A stretch of DNA of 22,853 nucleotides from Desulfoprunum sp. (lineage in GTDB: Bacteria > Desulfobacterota > Desulfobulbia > Desulfobulbales > Desulfocapsaceae). Under the pieces are notes generated by a model that was not told where the DNA came from, searched no databases, and was given only the letters and a program-made list of their open reading frames with translations. The position numbers and the translations under genes are program-made. The stretch covers positions 1 through 22,853 of the forward strand of contig JAUYSF010000458.1 of assembly GCA_030696435.1 (NCBI GenBank). Reading direction: 5' to 3'. Below, piece by piece: positions 1-8,944 of this stretch (its first letter is position 1; every line of letters begins with the position of its first letter).

Positions 1-1
1 C

Positions 2-154
2 AACCAGCGATTTGAGCAACGATTAAACCGTTGGTATGACCTGACCGCACGGTTTCCGCAACAACTGTATGAGATGGACAAGGTGGAATACCTTGCCAAC
101 AAGAGACGGGAGCATAACAATCAGCTCATACTTCAGAAAAAACCGACCAACTGA
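2..154 (+). CDS. C-terminal fragment of an unrecognised protein (5' end outside window)
   Basis: An open frame runs from the left edge to a TGA at 152-154 and encodes 50 residues. The peptide is basic and aromatic-rich (RLNRWYDLTARFPQQLYEMD) and ends in a lysine-rich tail. The composition and Arg/Trp pattern would suit the tail of a transposase or integrase, but no catalytic motif is present and I cannot assign a family. The upstream part is missing. The frame is the only long one at this edge, and its stop is followed by non-coding DNA. Confidence 0.45.
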   Translation, partial: NQRFEQRLNRWYDLTARFPQQLYEMDKVEYLANKRREHNNQLILQKKPTN

Positions 155-508
155 GTCCTAACTCATTTAGCACTCCATTATGGGCGGTGATGATGGCTTC
201 TCCAAAGGCCCATGAATAATCTACGAGTCCATGCAGTTGCGGTACCGGCAGCGAGCTGATCGAGAAGAAAATGGTCATATACCACCACTGGTTAAATATG
301 ACCTTCCTGCATTGCCCTGCTTGCCTGCCTTGTTAATACTTTCCATCCTAATTTTTCATTAAATATTAAATTGATAGCCAGCATAGTGCGTGCTGCTTCA
401 ACCTGGCATAAGGATTGCTTGAATGTAAAGAATTGCAGAACAGCACGAATGGCCAACGAGGAGAGAGGAAAAGTTCAAGTTACAGTCAACAACACAAGGA
501 GAGAAAGG
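155..508. other. Non-coding region upstream of the PKD/barrel protein gene
   Basis: No convincing gene is seen in these 354 bases. A short imperfect inverted repeat (ATGGGC near 180 with GCCCAT near 209) lies just after the end of the first gene and might help end its transcript, but it has no T-tract. The part from about 330 to 400 is AT-rich. A sigma-54 promoter candidate at 404-419 and a Shine-Dalgarno AAGGAG at 496-501 belong to the following gene. Confidence 0.6.
404..419 (+). promoter_or_regulatory. Candidate sigma-54 (-24/-12) promoter
   Basis: The sequence TGGCATAAGGATTGCT has the GG dinucleotide at 405-406 and GC at 417-418, exactly 10 bases apart, as required for RpoN. It matches the TGGCAC-N5-TTGC consensus except for one base (T for C). 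It would start a transcript near 430, leaving a leader of roughly 80 bases before the ATG at 509. A sigma-54 activator is encoded in the same window (7407-8930), so the pairing is plausible, but the link is inferred. Confidence 0.5.
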
Positions 509-1687
509 ATGAAGAAGAAATTATTACTGTTATTGGGTGTGTGTCTGGTTGTGACGTCTGCATCGTCTGCCTTTGCAGCTGTAACGCTCAAACGCCTGGG
601 GGATCATCCCTTTATTCGTCCGGCCATGACCACTGAGGCGGATCTTCGGACCATGGTCGAAAAACACAGCGCGGATCTGCAGGCAGGTTTTGCCAAAGCG
701 GGGACTCCAGAGCTGTTCCCGGAGTTTATGAGCCAGTTTCCAAACGCAAAAATTGAGACCGTCCAGGTTGCTCCAGGACAACGATTCGATTGGATGCTCT
801 TCCGGAAGAATGGTAAAGGTCCGGTCAAGACGGTTAAGGATGTGACTTGGGGTGGCGACGCTCCTTTTGATGCCTTCAAATTCTATATTGACAAGGACGG
901 ACAGCGTTACGAGTTCATTGTTCCCAGCATCTGCGGCAATCTGAGCTTGATGGCCGTCGAGGCTATCCCGGCCCAGGCCAATCTAGAGCCTGTCTGCAAC
1001 ATGAAACTGTCCAGCTCAGAGATCAAGTGCGGCCAGGTAATCACTGTCGATGCAAGCGGTTCCACTGATGCTGACGGCACCATTGCTGAGGTAGTCTTCC
1101 AACTGCTTGATTCCTCCAATGCAGTTGTGACCGAAAAGATCGATAACGAGGCACCGTTTGTCCAGGAATTCACCATTCCTTGTGAATCACCCCGTTACAC
1201 TGTCAAGACTGTGGTGATTGACAGCAATGGCGCCAAGTCGAGCCCTGCTGATTGCACCCAGACCGTAACAACGGTTGCGCAGCTTAGAGGTGGGCCGGTG
1301 GTTGATGTCGGTCTTGCCCATCAGTTTGACCCGGCCAACTACGCTTTTGCCCGCGTTGGTTATGAGTTTCCGTTGACTGATAAACTCACCGCAATGGGCC
1401 TTATCGGTGGTTTTGCCAAATTGGACGGAGACGACGGTGACAGCTCCTTCACAGCTGATGCCCTGTTGAATTACTACTTCAACGACAAGATGTTCGTTGG
1501 TGGCGGAGTTGGATTCTGGTCCGGAAACGATGGTAAGGCCGATTTGATTGTCAATCTGGGCTATCTCGTCTATGAGAAACCGGGTTCCTTCAAGACTTCA
1601 ATCTTCGTCGAAGGACGTTGCCAAGCCGATGAGCTGATATCCAGTTATGCGAGCCGCCTTGGCGTTGGCGTACGGTTCCAGTTTTAA
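509..1687 (+). CDS. Exported protein with PKD-like domain and C-terminal beta-barrel-like region
   Basis: The protein has 392 residues. The ATG at 509 is chosen because AAGGAG (496-501) sits 7 bases upstream and the product then starts with a clear signal peptide (MKKK, hydrophobic core, cleavage near AFA-AV at about residue 23); the frame itself stays open upstream to 371. Residues 24-155 are an unrecognised soluble domain. Residues about 160-255 resemble a PKD/Ig-like fold (VDASGSTDADG) with four cysteines (163, 174, 225, 249) that could form disulfides. Residues about 265-392 alternate Gly/aromatic strands and end in Phe, as outer membrane beta-barrels do. The likely location is the outer membrane, with the PKD-like domain probably periplasmic. 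It has its own promoter candidate and terminator, so it appears monocistronic. The function is unknown. Confidence 0.8.
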   Translation: MKKKLLLLLGVCLVVTSASSAFAAVTLKRLGDHPFIRPAMTTEADLRTMVEKHSADLQAGFAKAGTPELFPEFMSQFPNAKIETVQVAPGQRFDWMLFRKNGKGPVKTVKDVTWGGDAPFDAFKFYIDKDGQRYEFIVPSICGNLSLMAVEAIPAQANLEPVCNMKLSSSEIKCGQVITVDASGSTDADGTIAEVVFQLLDSSNAVVTEKIDNEAPFVQEFTIPCESPRYTVKTVVIDSNGAKSSPADCTQTVTTVAQLRGGPVVDVGLAHQFDPANYAFARVGYEFPLTDKLTAMGLIGGFAKLDGDDGDSSFTADALLNYYFNDKMFVGGGVGFWSGNDGKADLIVNLGYLVYEKPGSFKTSIFVEGRCQADELISSYASRLGVGVRFQF

Positions 1688-1721
1688 TTATCGGCAAGAA
1701 TCAGTAAAAGAGTGTCCATGG

Positions 1722-1761
1722 AATGGCCTGTCCTGTGTAAACAGGATGGGCCATTTTTTTT
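1722..1761 (+). terminator. Rho-independent terminator after the PKD/barrel gene
   Basis: The arm ATGGCCTGTCCTG pairs with CAGGATGGGCCAT across a short TGTAAA loop with only a small internal mismatch. It is followed immediately by eight T residues. It lies 35 bases after the stop at 1687 and just before the CAP-domain gene, so it separates the two transcripts. Confidence 0.85.
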
Positions 1762-1802
1762 GGTTCCGCCTCAACCGTATCATTCTCTGGAAACACGCTG
1801 AA

Positions 1803-2450
1803 ATGAAAACCCGGTTCGTCTGTTTGATCATGACCATGTATCTGTCCACCGCCTTATTTTCCCCGGCTGCGGCCCAGGAAGAAAACGCGGCCGGGCAGGT
1901 CCTGGCCGAGATCAATCTGGCTCGCACCGAACCGCTTCAGTTTGCAGTATTTCTGCACGAGCTGCGCGGGCGTTTCCAGGGAAAGGATTACCGAATACCG
2001 GGAACGGCCACCCTTATGGAGACCAGCGAGGGGGTTGACGCTGTTGATGAGGCTATCCAATCCCTCTCCCGGCAGAAACCGCAACCACCTTTGGCATGGT
2101 CGGCAGGCCTGGCCGCTGCTGCGGCAGATCTTGCCAAGGAGCAGGCCGGATCAGGCGCCACCGGCCACGGCAGTTTTTGGCGCAGCGGCGGCATGCGGAA
2201 ACGGATCGAACGGCATGGCACCTGGGTAGGACGGATCGGGGAAAACATCGTCTATAATCCCATCGAACCCCGGAGTATGGTCATGCAGATGATCATCGAC
2301 GATGGAGTGCCGGGCCGAGGTCATCGGAAAAACCTGTTCAACCCCGCTTTCGGCAGGGCCGGAGTGGCCTGCGGCCCCCATCCCCGCTTCGACGGTATGT
2401 GCGTCATCGATTTCTCGGGCCGGTTCAGTGAAGGCGTGCACGAGGAGTGA
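1803..2450 (+). CDS. Secreted CAP/SCP-domain protein
   Basis: The protein has 215 residues. The frame opens upstream inside the previous gene, but the ATG at 1803 gives a signal peptide (basic start MKTR, hydrophobic stretch, cleavage near PAAA-Q at residue 24), so it is the better start. The rest is a CAP (CRISP/antigen 5/PR-1, SCP-like, PF00188) domain: helix VLAEINLARTEP (33-44), then GHGSFW (His122), GENIVYNP (Glu147) and GRGHRKNLFNPAFGRAGVACG (His174). The His/Glu/His cavity residues of the family are present. It acts outside the cytoplasm, probably in the periplasm; bacterial members have no settled activity. The ribosome site is weak (GGAAA). Two late cysteines (190, 200) may be bonded. 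Confidence 0.85.
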   Translation: MKTRFVCLIMTMYLSTALFSPAAAQEENAAGQVLAEINLARTEPLQFAVFLHELRGRFQGKDYRIPGTATLMETSEGVDAVDEAIQSLSRQKPQPPLAWSAGLAAAAADLAKEQAGSGATGHGSFWRSGGMRKRIERHGTWVGRIGENIVYNPIEPRSMVMQMIIDDGVPGRGHRKNLFNPAFGRAGVACGPHPRFDGMCVIDFSGRFSEGVHEE

Positions 2451-2548
2451 TTCCATTTCCAATACTTCGCCATGGCTCTCGTGCTGTTGATTACCAACCA
2501 GCCTGAAAGCGCACTTCCTTTCATTCTCTCTTACAACGTCATGATATT

Positions 2549-3760
2549 ATGATACACCGAACCGAAAAAAAAATGTGGTGGTACCTCCCGGCAACCATCG
2601 GCATACTTGCCGTCGCAGGCAGTATCATTTTCTTTGTCTTCCGCAAAGATGCGCCATCCGGCTATATGACCGCGCCGGTCACCAAGGCCGACGTTGAGAA
2701 TACGGTACTGGCAACGGGCGCAATCGAGGCGAAAAACCTGGTCAGCGTGGGAGCCCAGGTTTCAGGGCAGATCAACGCCCTGAAGGTGGCGCTCGGAGAT
2801 ACCGTGCGTGCCGGCCAACTGGTGGCTGAAATTGATTCCCTGCCCCAGCAAAATACCCTGCGCACCAAAACAGCAGCCCTGGCGGCAGTTCGTGCCCAGC
2901 AGGAGGCCAAGGCGGCAAGCCTGCACCAGGCGGAGCTGGCCTTCAAACGGCAGCAGGAGATGTTGCGCGGCGAGGCTGGTTCGCGTGCTGATTACGAGAC
3001 GGCGGAGGCCCAGCTCAAGGTAATCAGGGCGGAAATCACAGCCCTTGACGCCCAGATCGAGCAGGCAAAGATTGCCGTTGATACCGCGCAACTCGATCTT
3101 AATTACACCCGCATCACCTCCCCCATAGACGGGGTGGTGGTGGCGATCGTTACCAAGGAAGGCCAGACCGTCAATGCCAACCAGTCGGCACCGACCATCA
3201 TCAAGGTCGCCCGGCTCGATATGGTGACCATCAAGGTGGAAATTTCCGAGGCCGATGTGGTCCGGGTCAAACCCGGCCAAAGAGTCTATTTCACCATCCT
3301 CGGCGAGCCGGATAAGCGCTACCATACCTCCCTGCTGGCCATTGAGCCTGCCCCTGAAGCCATCGCCAGTGAAAGCAGCAACGCCTCCAGCAGTTCCTCG
3401 TCGAGCAGTGCGAGCACAGCTATTTACTACATGGGCATCCTGGATGTCCCCAACCCCGGTGGCAAACTGCGTATTTCGATGACCACCCAGGTAAACATCG
3501 TGCTGGCTGAGGCAAAAGATGCCCTGGTCATTCCCTCCGCCGCGCTGGGGGACCAGAAAAAGGATGGCAGCTACACGGTCAGCGTGGAGATGGAACAGGG
3601 CGTTCTGGAAAAAAAGCAGGTGCAAATCGGCATAAACAATAACGTCCAGGCCGTGGTGCTGAAAGGCCTTCATGAAGGAGAAAAAGTGGTGATTGGCGAC
3701 AAACCAGCCTCTGCCACGACCACGACAGCCAGCCGTGGACCAACGTTGAGGATGCATTGA
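2549..3760 (+). CDS. macA: MacA-type periplasmic adaptor of an ABC efflux pump
   Basis: The protein has 403 residues, close to the usual size for MacA. An N-terminal membrane anchor (about 10-31) is followed by a split lipoyl/barrel-sandwich domain ([25 protein letters not shown] near 65-89 and [19 protein letters not shown] near 190-208), a long helical hairpin between them (100-185) and beta-barrel and membrane-proximal domains to the end. The adaptor joins the inner membrane MacB ATPase to a TolC-like channel. It carries an unusual serine-rich stretch (276-289, about 12 Ser) in the barrel region. Its TGA overlaps the macB ATG by one base, indicating translational coupling. No strong Shine-Dalgarno precedes the ATG. 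The substrate cannot be read from sequence. Confidence 0.92.
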   Translation: MIHRTEKKMWWYLPATIGILAVAGSIIFFVFRKDAPSGYMTAPVTKADVENTVLATGAIEAKNLVSVGAQVSGQINALKVALGDTVRAGQLVAEIDSLPQQNTLRTKTAALAAVRAQQEAKAASLHQAELAFKRQQEMLRGEAGSRADYETAEAQLKVIRAEITALDAQIEQAKIAVDTAQLDLNYTRITSPIDGVVVAIVTKEGQTVNANQSAPTIIKVARLDMVTIKVEISEADVVRVKPGQRVYFTILGEPDKRYHTSLLAIEPAPEAIASESSNASSSSSSSSASTAIYYMGILDVPNPGGKLRISMTTQVNIVLAEAKDALVIPSAALGDQKKDGSYTVSVEMEQGVLEKKQVQIGINNNVQAVVLKGLHEGEKVVIGDKPASATTTTASRGPTLRMH

Positions 3761-5712
3761 TGGCGCCGAAGTTGCTTGAACTACGCGGCGTCTGCCGTGA
3801 ATATCCCTCCGGCGGCAGCATGCTGAGCGTCCTGAAAGATATTGATCTGACCATCGCCGCCGGCGAAATGGTGGCCATTGTCGGCCCTTCCGGCTCGGGC
3901 AAATCCACCCTGATGAACATTATCGGCTGTCTCGACCGTCCCTCCCGCGGCAGCTATCAGGTCGCCGGCCAGGAAACCGGCAGTCTGGAACCGGATGAAC
4001 TGGCCTATCTGCGCCGCGAACACTTCGGTTTCATCTTCCAGCGCTACCACCTGCTCTCCACCCTGACGGCCCTGGAGAATGTCGAAATCCCGGCCATCTA
4101 TGCCGGAGTCGACAAACCGAGTCGCCGCGCCCACGTCGCCACCTTGCTTGAGCGACTGGGGATGGCCGACCGGTTGAACCATAAACCCGGCCAGTTGTCC
4201 GGCGGTCAGCAGCAGCGGGTTTCCATCGCCAGGGCCCTGATGAACGGCGGCGACGTCATCCTGGCCGACGAACCGACCGGTGCCCTGGATATTGCCAGTG
4301 GTGCAGAGGTGATGAAGATCCTCAAGGAACTGCACACCGATGGCCATACCATTATTCTCGTTACCCACGACAGCCAGGTTGCCGGGCATGCCGACCGGAT
4401 GATTGAGTTGAGTGACGGCAAGGTGGTTGCCGACCGGCGCATCAGGGATCAGATCGAAAATCCTCAGCCCATCCTCAGGAACCCAGCCGGCGACAGCCCC
4501 TGGCGGGCGCACTGGGACAGGTTTTGCGAAGCCTTCAGAATGGCCTTGCTGGCCATGACCTCCCATCGCTTGCGGACCATGCTCACCATGCTGGGGATTA
4601 TCATCGGTATTGCTTCGGTGGTGTCGGTGGTGGCTCTGGGCGAAGGAACCCAACAACGGATTCTCAAGGATATCAGTTCAATCGGCACCAACACTATCAA
4701 TATCAATCCGGGCAAGGATTTCGGCGATATGCGCTCCGGTAGGATCCGCACCCTCCGCCCCGAGGATGCCGATGCCCTGGCGCAACAGCCCTATGTGGAC
4801 ACCGTCACCCCTTTGGTGTCGTCCTCCAAGACCCTGCGCTACCGCAACATCAGTGTCAGTGGCCAGATCAACGGAGTCGGTGAACACTTCTTCCGGGTGC
4901 GCGGCCTGGAACTGGCAGAAGGCCGTTTTTTTGACCGGCAAGCGGTACAGGCCCGGGCCCAGGAGGTGGTTATTGATCAGAACACCCGCACATCGTTATT
5001 CGGTTCTTCGGCTGCTGTGGTACTCGGCGAGGTCATCCTCCTTGATAATGTGCCCTGCCGGGTTATCGGGGTCACCAAGAAGAATGAGTCCTCGTTTGGT
5101 GACAGCGACAGCCTCAACCTCTGGGTACCCTATACCACGGCCATGGGCCGGATAATCGGTCAGTATTACCTGCGCACCATCACCGTGCGGGTGGCCGACA
5201 GCGTCGCCAGTGCCGTGGCCGAGGAGGCTATTACCAAACTGCTCAGCCAACGTCATGGCAGCAAGGATTTTTTCACCTCAAACCTTGACGCCATCCGTCA
5301 GACCATTGAAAAAACCACCGAAACCATGACCCTCTTGATCTCCTCCATTGCCCTGATTTCCCTGATTGTCGGCGGCATCGGCGTAATGAACATCATGCTG
5401 GTGTCGGTGACCGAGCGGACCCAGGAGATCGGCGTCCGTATGGCCGTTGGTGCCCGCCACAGCGATATCCTGCAGCAGTTTCTGATCGAGGCGGTACTGG
5501 TCTGCCTGCTCGGCGGCCTGCTCGGGGTTGGCCTGGCCCTGGGAGCCGGCCTTGCAGTCTCTCTGGCGGGGAGCGATTTCACCATGGTTTTCTCCACTAC
5601 CGCCATCGTCAGCGCCTTTCTTTGTTCAACCATTATCGGCGTCCTCTTCGGATTTCTGCCGGCCCGCAATGCCGCCCGACTTGATCCGGTGGTAGCCCTG
5701 GCCCGAGAATAA
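3760..5712 (+). CDS. macB: MacB-type ABC transporter, ATPase-permease fusion
   Basis: The protein has 650 residues from the ATG at 3760; a TTG one codon earlier is open but unnecessary. The ATPase domain comes first: Walker [10 protein letters not shown] (42-50), signature LSGGQQQR (146-153), Walker B VILADE (166-171) and H-loop His203. A linker leads to TM1 (about 272-295), a large periplasmic MacB-PCD domain (about 300-520) and three C-terminal TM helices within the FtsX-type permease (about 525-645, with [17 protein letters not shown]). This matches the MacB type of mechanotransmission exporter, which drives antibiotics, toxins, lipopeptides or peptides through a MacA/TolC-like conduit. 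It lies between macA and the outer membrane factor in a three-gene operon. Confidence 0.95.
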   Translation: MAPKLLELRGVCREYPSGGSMLSVLKDIDLTIAAGEMVAIVGPSGSGKSTLMNIIGCLDRPSRGSYQVAGQETGSLEPDELAYLRREHFGFIFQRYHLLSTLTALENVEIPAIYAGVDKPSRRAHVATLLERLGMADRLNHKPGQLSGGQQQRVSIARALMNGGDVILADEPTGALDIASGAEVMKILKELHTDGHTIILVTHDSQVAGHADRMIELSDGKVVADRRIRDQIENPQPILRNPAGDSPWRAHWDRFCEAFRMALLAMTSHRLRTMLTMLGIIIGIASVVSVVALGEGTQQRILKDISSIGTNTININPGKDFGDMRSGRIRTLRPEDADALAQQPYVDTVTPLVSSSKTLRYRNISVSGQINGVGEHFFRVRGLELAEGRFFDRQAVQARAQEVVIDQNTRTSLFGSSAAVVLGEVILLDNVPCRVIGVTKKNESSFGDSDSLNLWVPYTTAMGRIIGQYYLRTITVRVADSVASAVAEEAITKLLSQRHGSKDFFTSNLDAIRQTIEKTTETMTLLISSIALISLIVGGIGVMNIMLVSVTERTQEIGVRMAVGARHSDILQQFLIEAVLVCLLGGLLGVGLALGAGLAVSLAGSDFTMVFSTTAIVSAFLCSTIIGVLFGFLPARNAARLDPVVALARE

Positions 5713-5716
5713 TATT

Positions 5717-7162
5717 ATGATAAAGCCTCAACAATTCCCCAAAAGCCTCTCTCTGCTCTGTCTGGCGATCCTGTTTGCCGGCGGCTGTGCCACTCCCCTG
5801 AAGAGCACCTACCAGCTCCCGGCGGCGACCCTGCCCTCGGCCTGGAATACCCCAGTCGGCGCAGTCGACAGCCAGATGCAGGACCGCTGGTGGCAACGGT
5901 TCGGCGATGCCTCCCTCAATCGCCTGGTTGATGAGGTTCTCGCCAGCAACAATGACCTGGCCGCGGCCACCATTCTGGTCCGCCGGGCCTGGCTGCAGGC
6001 CGACCAGGCCAACTCGGACCGCCTGCCATCCGTATCGGCCCAGGGTAATGCCGGCATCAGTCGTGGCCTGGGCAATTCAGATCTCGGTGAGACCAAAAAT
6101 TTCTCTCTTGGCACGGCGGTCAGCTATGAACTCGATCTCTGGGGAAAACTGGGAGACCGCTATGATGCGGCCAGATGGCAGGCCCAGGCAACCGAGGAGG
6201 ACCGCGCCGCCACCGCCCTCTCTCTGATCGCTACCACGACCTCGGCCTACTGGCAGCTTGCCTATCTCAATGGCCGTATCACCTCATCGGAACAGTCCAT
6301 CGCCTATGCCCGCAAGGCTTACGAGCTGGTCCAGGTCCAGAAGGCAGCCGGGGCGGTCGATAATGCTGATATCCTTGAGGCCCAGCGCAATCTGGCCAGC
6401 CAGGAAGCCGGTCACACCACCCTGCTGCAACAGCGGCAAGAAACCCGCAACGGTCTGGCCATCCTTTTTAACGGCCCGCCCCGCACCTTGCTGACTCAAG
6501 AACCGCAGGATCTGGCCGAGGTCAGGCTCCCCGGAGTGGATGCCGGCCTGCCTGCCAACCTGCTCTCCAGGAGGCCTGACCTGCGCGCCGCCGAAGCCCG
6601 GCTACGCTCCACCCTGGCCACGACCGACGCCACCAAGGTCAGCTATTACCCCTCGTTGAATCTCACCGGCAATCTCGGTTCCGCCAGCACCGCTCTCCAG
6701 CAGCTCCTGAACAACCCCATTGCCAGCCTGGGGGCGCAGCTCGCCTTGCCCTTTATCCAGTGGCGCGACATGCAGCGCAACGTCAAGATCTCGGAGTCCG
6801 AGTATGAGGAAGCCATCGTCAGATTCAGGCAGAGCCTGTACAGCGCCATGATGGATGTGGAGAATAGTCTTTCAGCAAGAATGCAGTATCAGGCCCAGGC
6901 CCAACAACTCGAACGGGCCTTAGAGTCTGCCCGTGGTGTCGAAGAGCTCAATCTGATTCGTTATAAGGCAGGTGGCATTCCCCTCAAATTCTGGCTCGAT
7001 GCCCAGGAAAACCGGCGCCAGGCCGAAATTGCCCTGGCCCAGAACCGTTTGGATCAAATCATCAACCACATCACCCTCTCGAAGGCTCTGGGCGGTGATT
7101 CGCAGAAGAAAGGCGGCTCCGAAAATGGACTGCCCCTGTTACCACGGGAATTACAGGAATAA
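5717..7162 (+). CDS. NodT/OprM-type outer membrane efflux lipoprotein
   Basis: The protein has 481 residues and starts 4 bases after the macB stop. The N-terminus is a lipoprotein signal with a lipobox ending in AGGC (Cys24). Two outer membrane efflux (OEP, PF02321) repeats follow. Each has long coiled helices and beta strands, with family-typical stretches such as DRWWQRFGDASLNRLVDEVL (about 55-74), SYELDLWGKL and LLSRRPDLRAAEARLRS. It would form the TolC-like trimeric channel that completes the MacAB pump across the outer membrane. The NodT family name is assigned from the lipobox and the RRPDLRAAEARL motif. The last gene of the operon, it faces the convergent sigma-54 activator gene across a repeat. 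Confidence 0.93.
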   Translation: MIKPQQFPKSLSLLCLAILFAGGCATPLKSTYQLPAATLPSAWNTPVGAVDSQMQDRWWQRFGDASLNRLVDEVLASNNDLAAATILVRRAWLQADQANSDRLPSVSAQGNAGISRGLGNSDLGETKNFSLGTAVSYELDLWGKLGDRYDAARWQAQATEEDRAATALSLIATTTSAYWQLAYLNGRITSSEQSIAYARKAYELVQVQKAAGAVDNADILEAQRNLASQEAGHTTLLQQRQETRNGLAILFNGPPRTLLTQEPQDLAEVRLPGVDAGLPANLLSRRPDLRAAEARLRSTLATTDATKVSYYPSLNLTGNLGSASTALQQLLNNPIASLGAQLALPFIQWRDMQRNVKISESEYEEAIVRFRQSLYSAMMDVENSLSARMQYQAQAQQLERALESARGVEELNLIRYKAGGIPLKFWLDAQENRRQAEIALAQNRLDQIINHITLSKALGGDSQKKGGSENGLPLLPRELQE

Positions 7163-7187
7163 GGCGATGAATATCGCTTCATGGCTA

Positions 7188-7288
7188 CCTTGAATAATTG
7201 GGTTTCCGTCACTCCCGCGCAGGCGGGAGTCCAGCAAAATCAATACCCTGGATGCCCGCCTGCGCGGGCATGACGGTAATATTCAAGG
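7188..7288. repeat. REP/MITE-like inverted repeat between convergent genes
   Basis: Outer arms CCTTGAATA (7188-7196) and TATTCAAGG (7280-7288) are exact inverted repeats. Inside are two short hairpins in opposite orientation: ACTCCCGC-GCAG-GCGGGAGT and ATGCCCGC-CTGC-GCGGGCAT, each with an 8-bp stem. The stems differ at two base pairs by compensating changes, and together they form a longer cruciform. The core, CCCGCGCAGGCGGG followed by TCCAG, is a widespread intergenic palindrome type in Proteobacteria. It sits 26 bases after the efflux operon and probably acts as a bidirectional transcript-end or stability element. There is no transposase in it. Confidence 0.75.
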
Positions 7289-7334
7289 TTCCCTCATGTT
7301 TTGAAAGTGGGCCGGGACAGGAGGAAATTCTGAG

Positions 7335-7352
7335 ATCGTTCCCAAGAACGAT
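7335..7352 (-). terminator. Stem-loop downstream of the sigma-54 activator gene
   Basis: On the minus strand ATCGTTC and GAACGAT form a perfect 7-bp stem with a TTGG loop, about 55 bases after the stop at 7407. No clear T-tract follows it, so it may be a weak terminator, an RNA-end stabiliser or a protein-binding palindrome. Confidence 0.35.
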
Positions 7353-7406
7353 TCTTCGCCGAGTGCCACTCGACACTCCAAAATCAGCTCCTCGCAGGAA
7401 GGAAAA

Positions 7407-8930
7407 TTAGGGTTTTTCGATATTGAGTTTGCTCATGCGGGCGCGCAAGGTGCTGCGATCGAGGCCAAGGATTTCCGAGGCACTGTTTTTGCCGCTCACC
7501 TTCCAATTGGTCTGCTCCAGCACCCGAAGGATATGATCCCGTTCAACCGCTTCCATGGTCATTGGGCTTGTTGATGATACATCCTTGAGAGACTTCTTGA
7601 GTTCATCCACCAGGCGCAGTTTGGGACCCGACGAGTTGATCACTGCGCGCTCAAGGACGTTTTCCAGCTCCCGGATATTGCCGGGCCAGTTATACTCTTT
7701 CAAGGCCTCCATTACTGTCTCTGGAATGAATTCAATCGCTTTACCCAACCGCTTGCTAATCTTTTTGACATAAAAATCGACAAGAAGCGGTATGTCATCC
7801 AGGCGCTCCCGAAGTGGCGGCATGGTAATCGGAAAGATATTCAAGCGGTACCAGAGATCCTCACGGAAACGGCCATTGCGGACTTCTTCTTGCAAATTGC
7901 GATTGGTGGCGGCAATAATCCGTACATCGACCTTGATGGTGTGAGAACTGCCCACACGTTCAAACTCGCCATCCTGCAGGACTCTCAGCAGCTTTGCCTG
8001 GAGATCGAGCGGCAACTCACCAATTTCATCGAGAAAAAGAGTCGCACCGTTGGCAATTTCAAATCGGCCGAGGTGTTTGGAGAGAGAACCGGTGAAAGAA
8101 CCTTTCTCGTGCCCGAATAATTCACTTTCGATAAGATTTGCCGGCAGTGTGGCGCAGTTTACTTTGACCAATGCCCGATTTTTACGCAGGCTCAAGCCGT
8201 GAAGAGCTCGGGCGACCAACTCTTTGCCGGTCCCCGTCTCACCATGAACCAGAACGGTGGTATTGCTGCTGGCAATTTGCCCCACTTTATAAAGCACGTA
8301 TTTCAGCGCATCACTTTGACCGATAATTGTCTCGTGATTATTCTCCAGCTTAATCTCTTCCTGCAGGTATGCTCTTTCCCCCTCCAGTTGTTCTTTGAGC
8401 TGCAGTATTTCGGCAAGGGAGGCTTCTGCCCTTTGTCTGCCTTTTTCCGCCTCTTCTTTTGCCACAATAAGCTCGGCTGTACGCTTACTTACCTCGATCT
8501 CAAGAGAGGCGTTCTGGTCCCGCAGGACGTCGGCCATAGTCTTTAAGGCCAGATGGTTTTTCACCCGGGCCATGACGAGGAGTGGGCTGATCGGCTTGGT
8601 GATATAGTCGACCGCGCCGAGTTCCAAGCCTTTCTTCTCGTCCTTCATCTCAGACCTGGCGGTGAGGAAGATCACCGGGATGTTCATTGTCTCCGGATCA
8701 CCCTTGAGTTGCCGGCACACCTCGTAGCCGTCCATACCGGGCATCATGATGTCAAGCAGGATCAGGTTGGGTGGCGAGTCTGACCTGGCGATCTTCAGAG
8801 CCTTCTCGCCGGCGTTGGCAATTTTGACCTTGTAATCGTCCTTGAGCAGACTGCTCATCAGGGCCAGATTTTCCGGTGTATCGTCGACCACCAGTATCGT
8901 GGCCCTTTCGCTCAAATCAAGTTCGTCCAT
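7407..8930 (-). CDS. Sigma-54-dependent response regulator (receiver, AAA+, Fis HTH)
   Basis: The protein has 507 residues. The receiver (11-128) has the acidic pair Asp16-Asp17, phosphoacceptor Asp60, Thr90 and Lys112. A coiled coil (about 140-195) links it to the AAA+ domain (about 200-430): Walker A GETGTGKE (230-237), Walker B LFLDEIGEL (298-306) and GNIRELEN (417-424). The RpoN-contact loop reads GSFTGS (277-282) instead of GAFTGA. A Fis-type HTH closes the protein (462-505). It should activate sigma-54 promoters after phosphorylation. Shine-Dalgarno CTCCTT (8939-8944, complement) lies 8 bases upstream of the ATG and overlaps the end of the kinase gene, so the two genes are co-expressed. 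The likely phosphodonor is the HPt of that kinase. Confidence 0.95.
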   Translation of the reverse strand: MDELDLSERATILVVDDTPENLALMSSLLKDDYKVKIANAGEKALKIARSDSPPNLILLDIMMPGMDGYEVCRQLKGDPETMNIPVIFLTARSEMKDEKKGLELGAVDYITKPISPLLVMARVKNHLALKTMADVLRDQNASLEIEVSKRTAELIVAKEEAEKGRQRAEASLAEILQLKEQLEGERAYLQEEIKLENNHETIIGQSDALKYVLYKVGQIASSNTTVLVHGETGTGKELVARALHGLSLRKNRALVKVNCATLPANLIESELFGHEKGSFTGSLSKHLGRFEIANGATLFLDEIGELPLDLQAKLLRVLQDGEFERVGSSHTIKVDVRIIAATNRNLQEEVRNGRFREDLWYRLNIFPITMPPLRERLDDIPLLVDFYVKKISKRLGKAIEFIPETVMEALKEYNWPGNIRELENVLERAVINSSGPKLRLVDELKKSLKDVSSTSPMTMEAVERDHILRVLEQTNWKVSGKNSASEILGLDRSTLRARMSKLNIEKP

Positions 8931-8944
8931 GTTGGGTTCTCCTT

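Noticed and set aside
371..508. Extended start of the PKD/barrel protein
   Set aside because: The extension puts 46 residues before a perfect signal peptide, crosses the sigma-54 promoter candidate and ignores the AAGGAG before 509.
2762..3757. Minus-strand frame of 331 residues opposite macA
   Set aside because: The MacA reading is complete and coupled to macB, and the antisense peptide has low-information His/Gly-rich composition.
7198..7410. Plus-strand frame of 70 residues
   Set aside because: It is the translated inverted repeat; there is no ribosome site, and this peptide type commonly arises from such palindromes.
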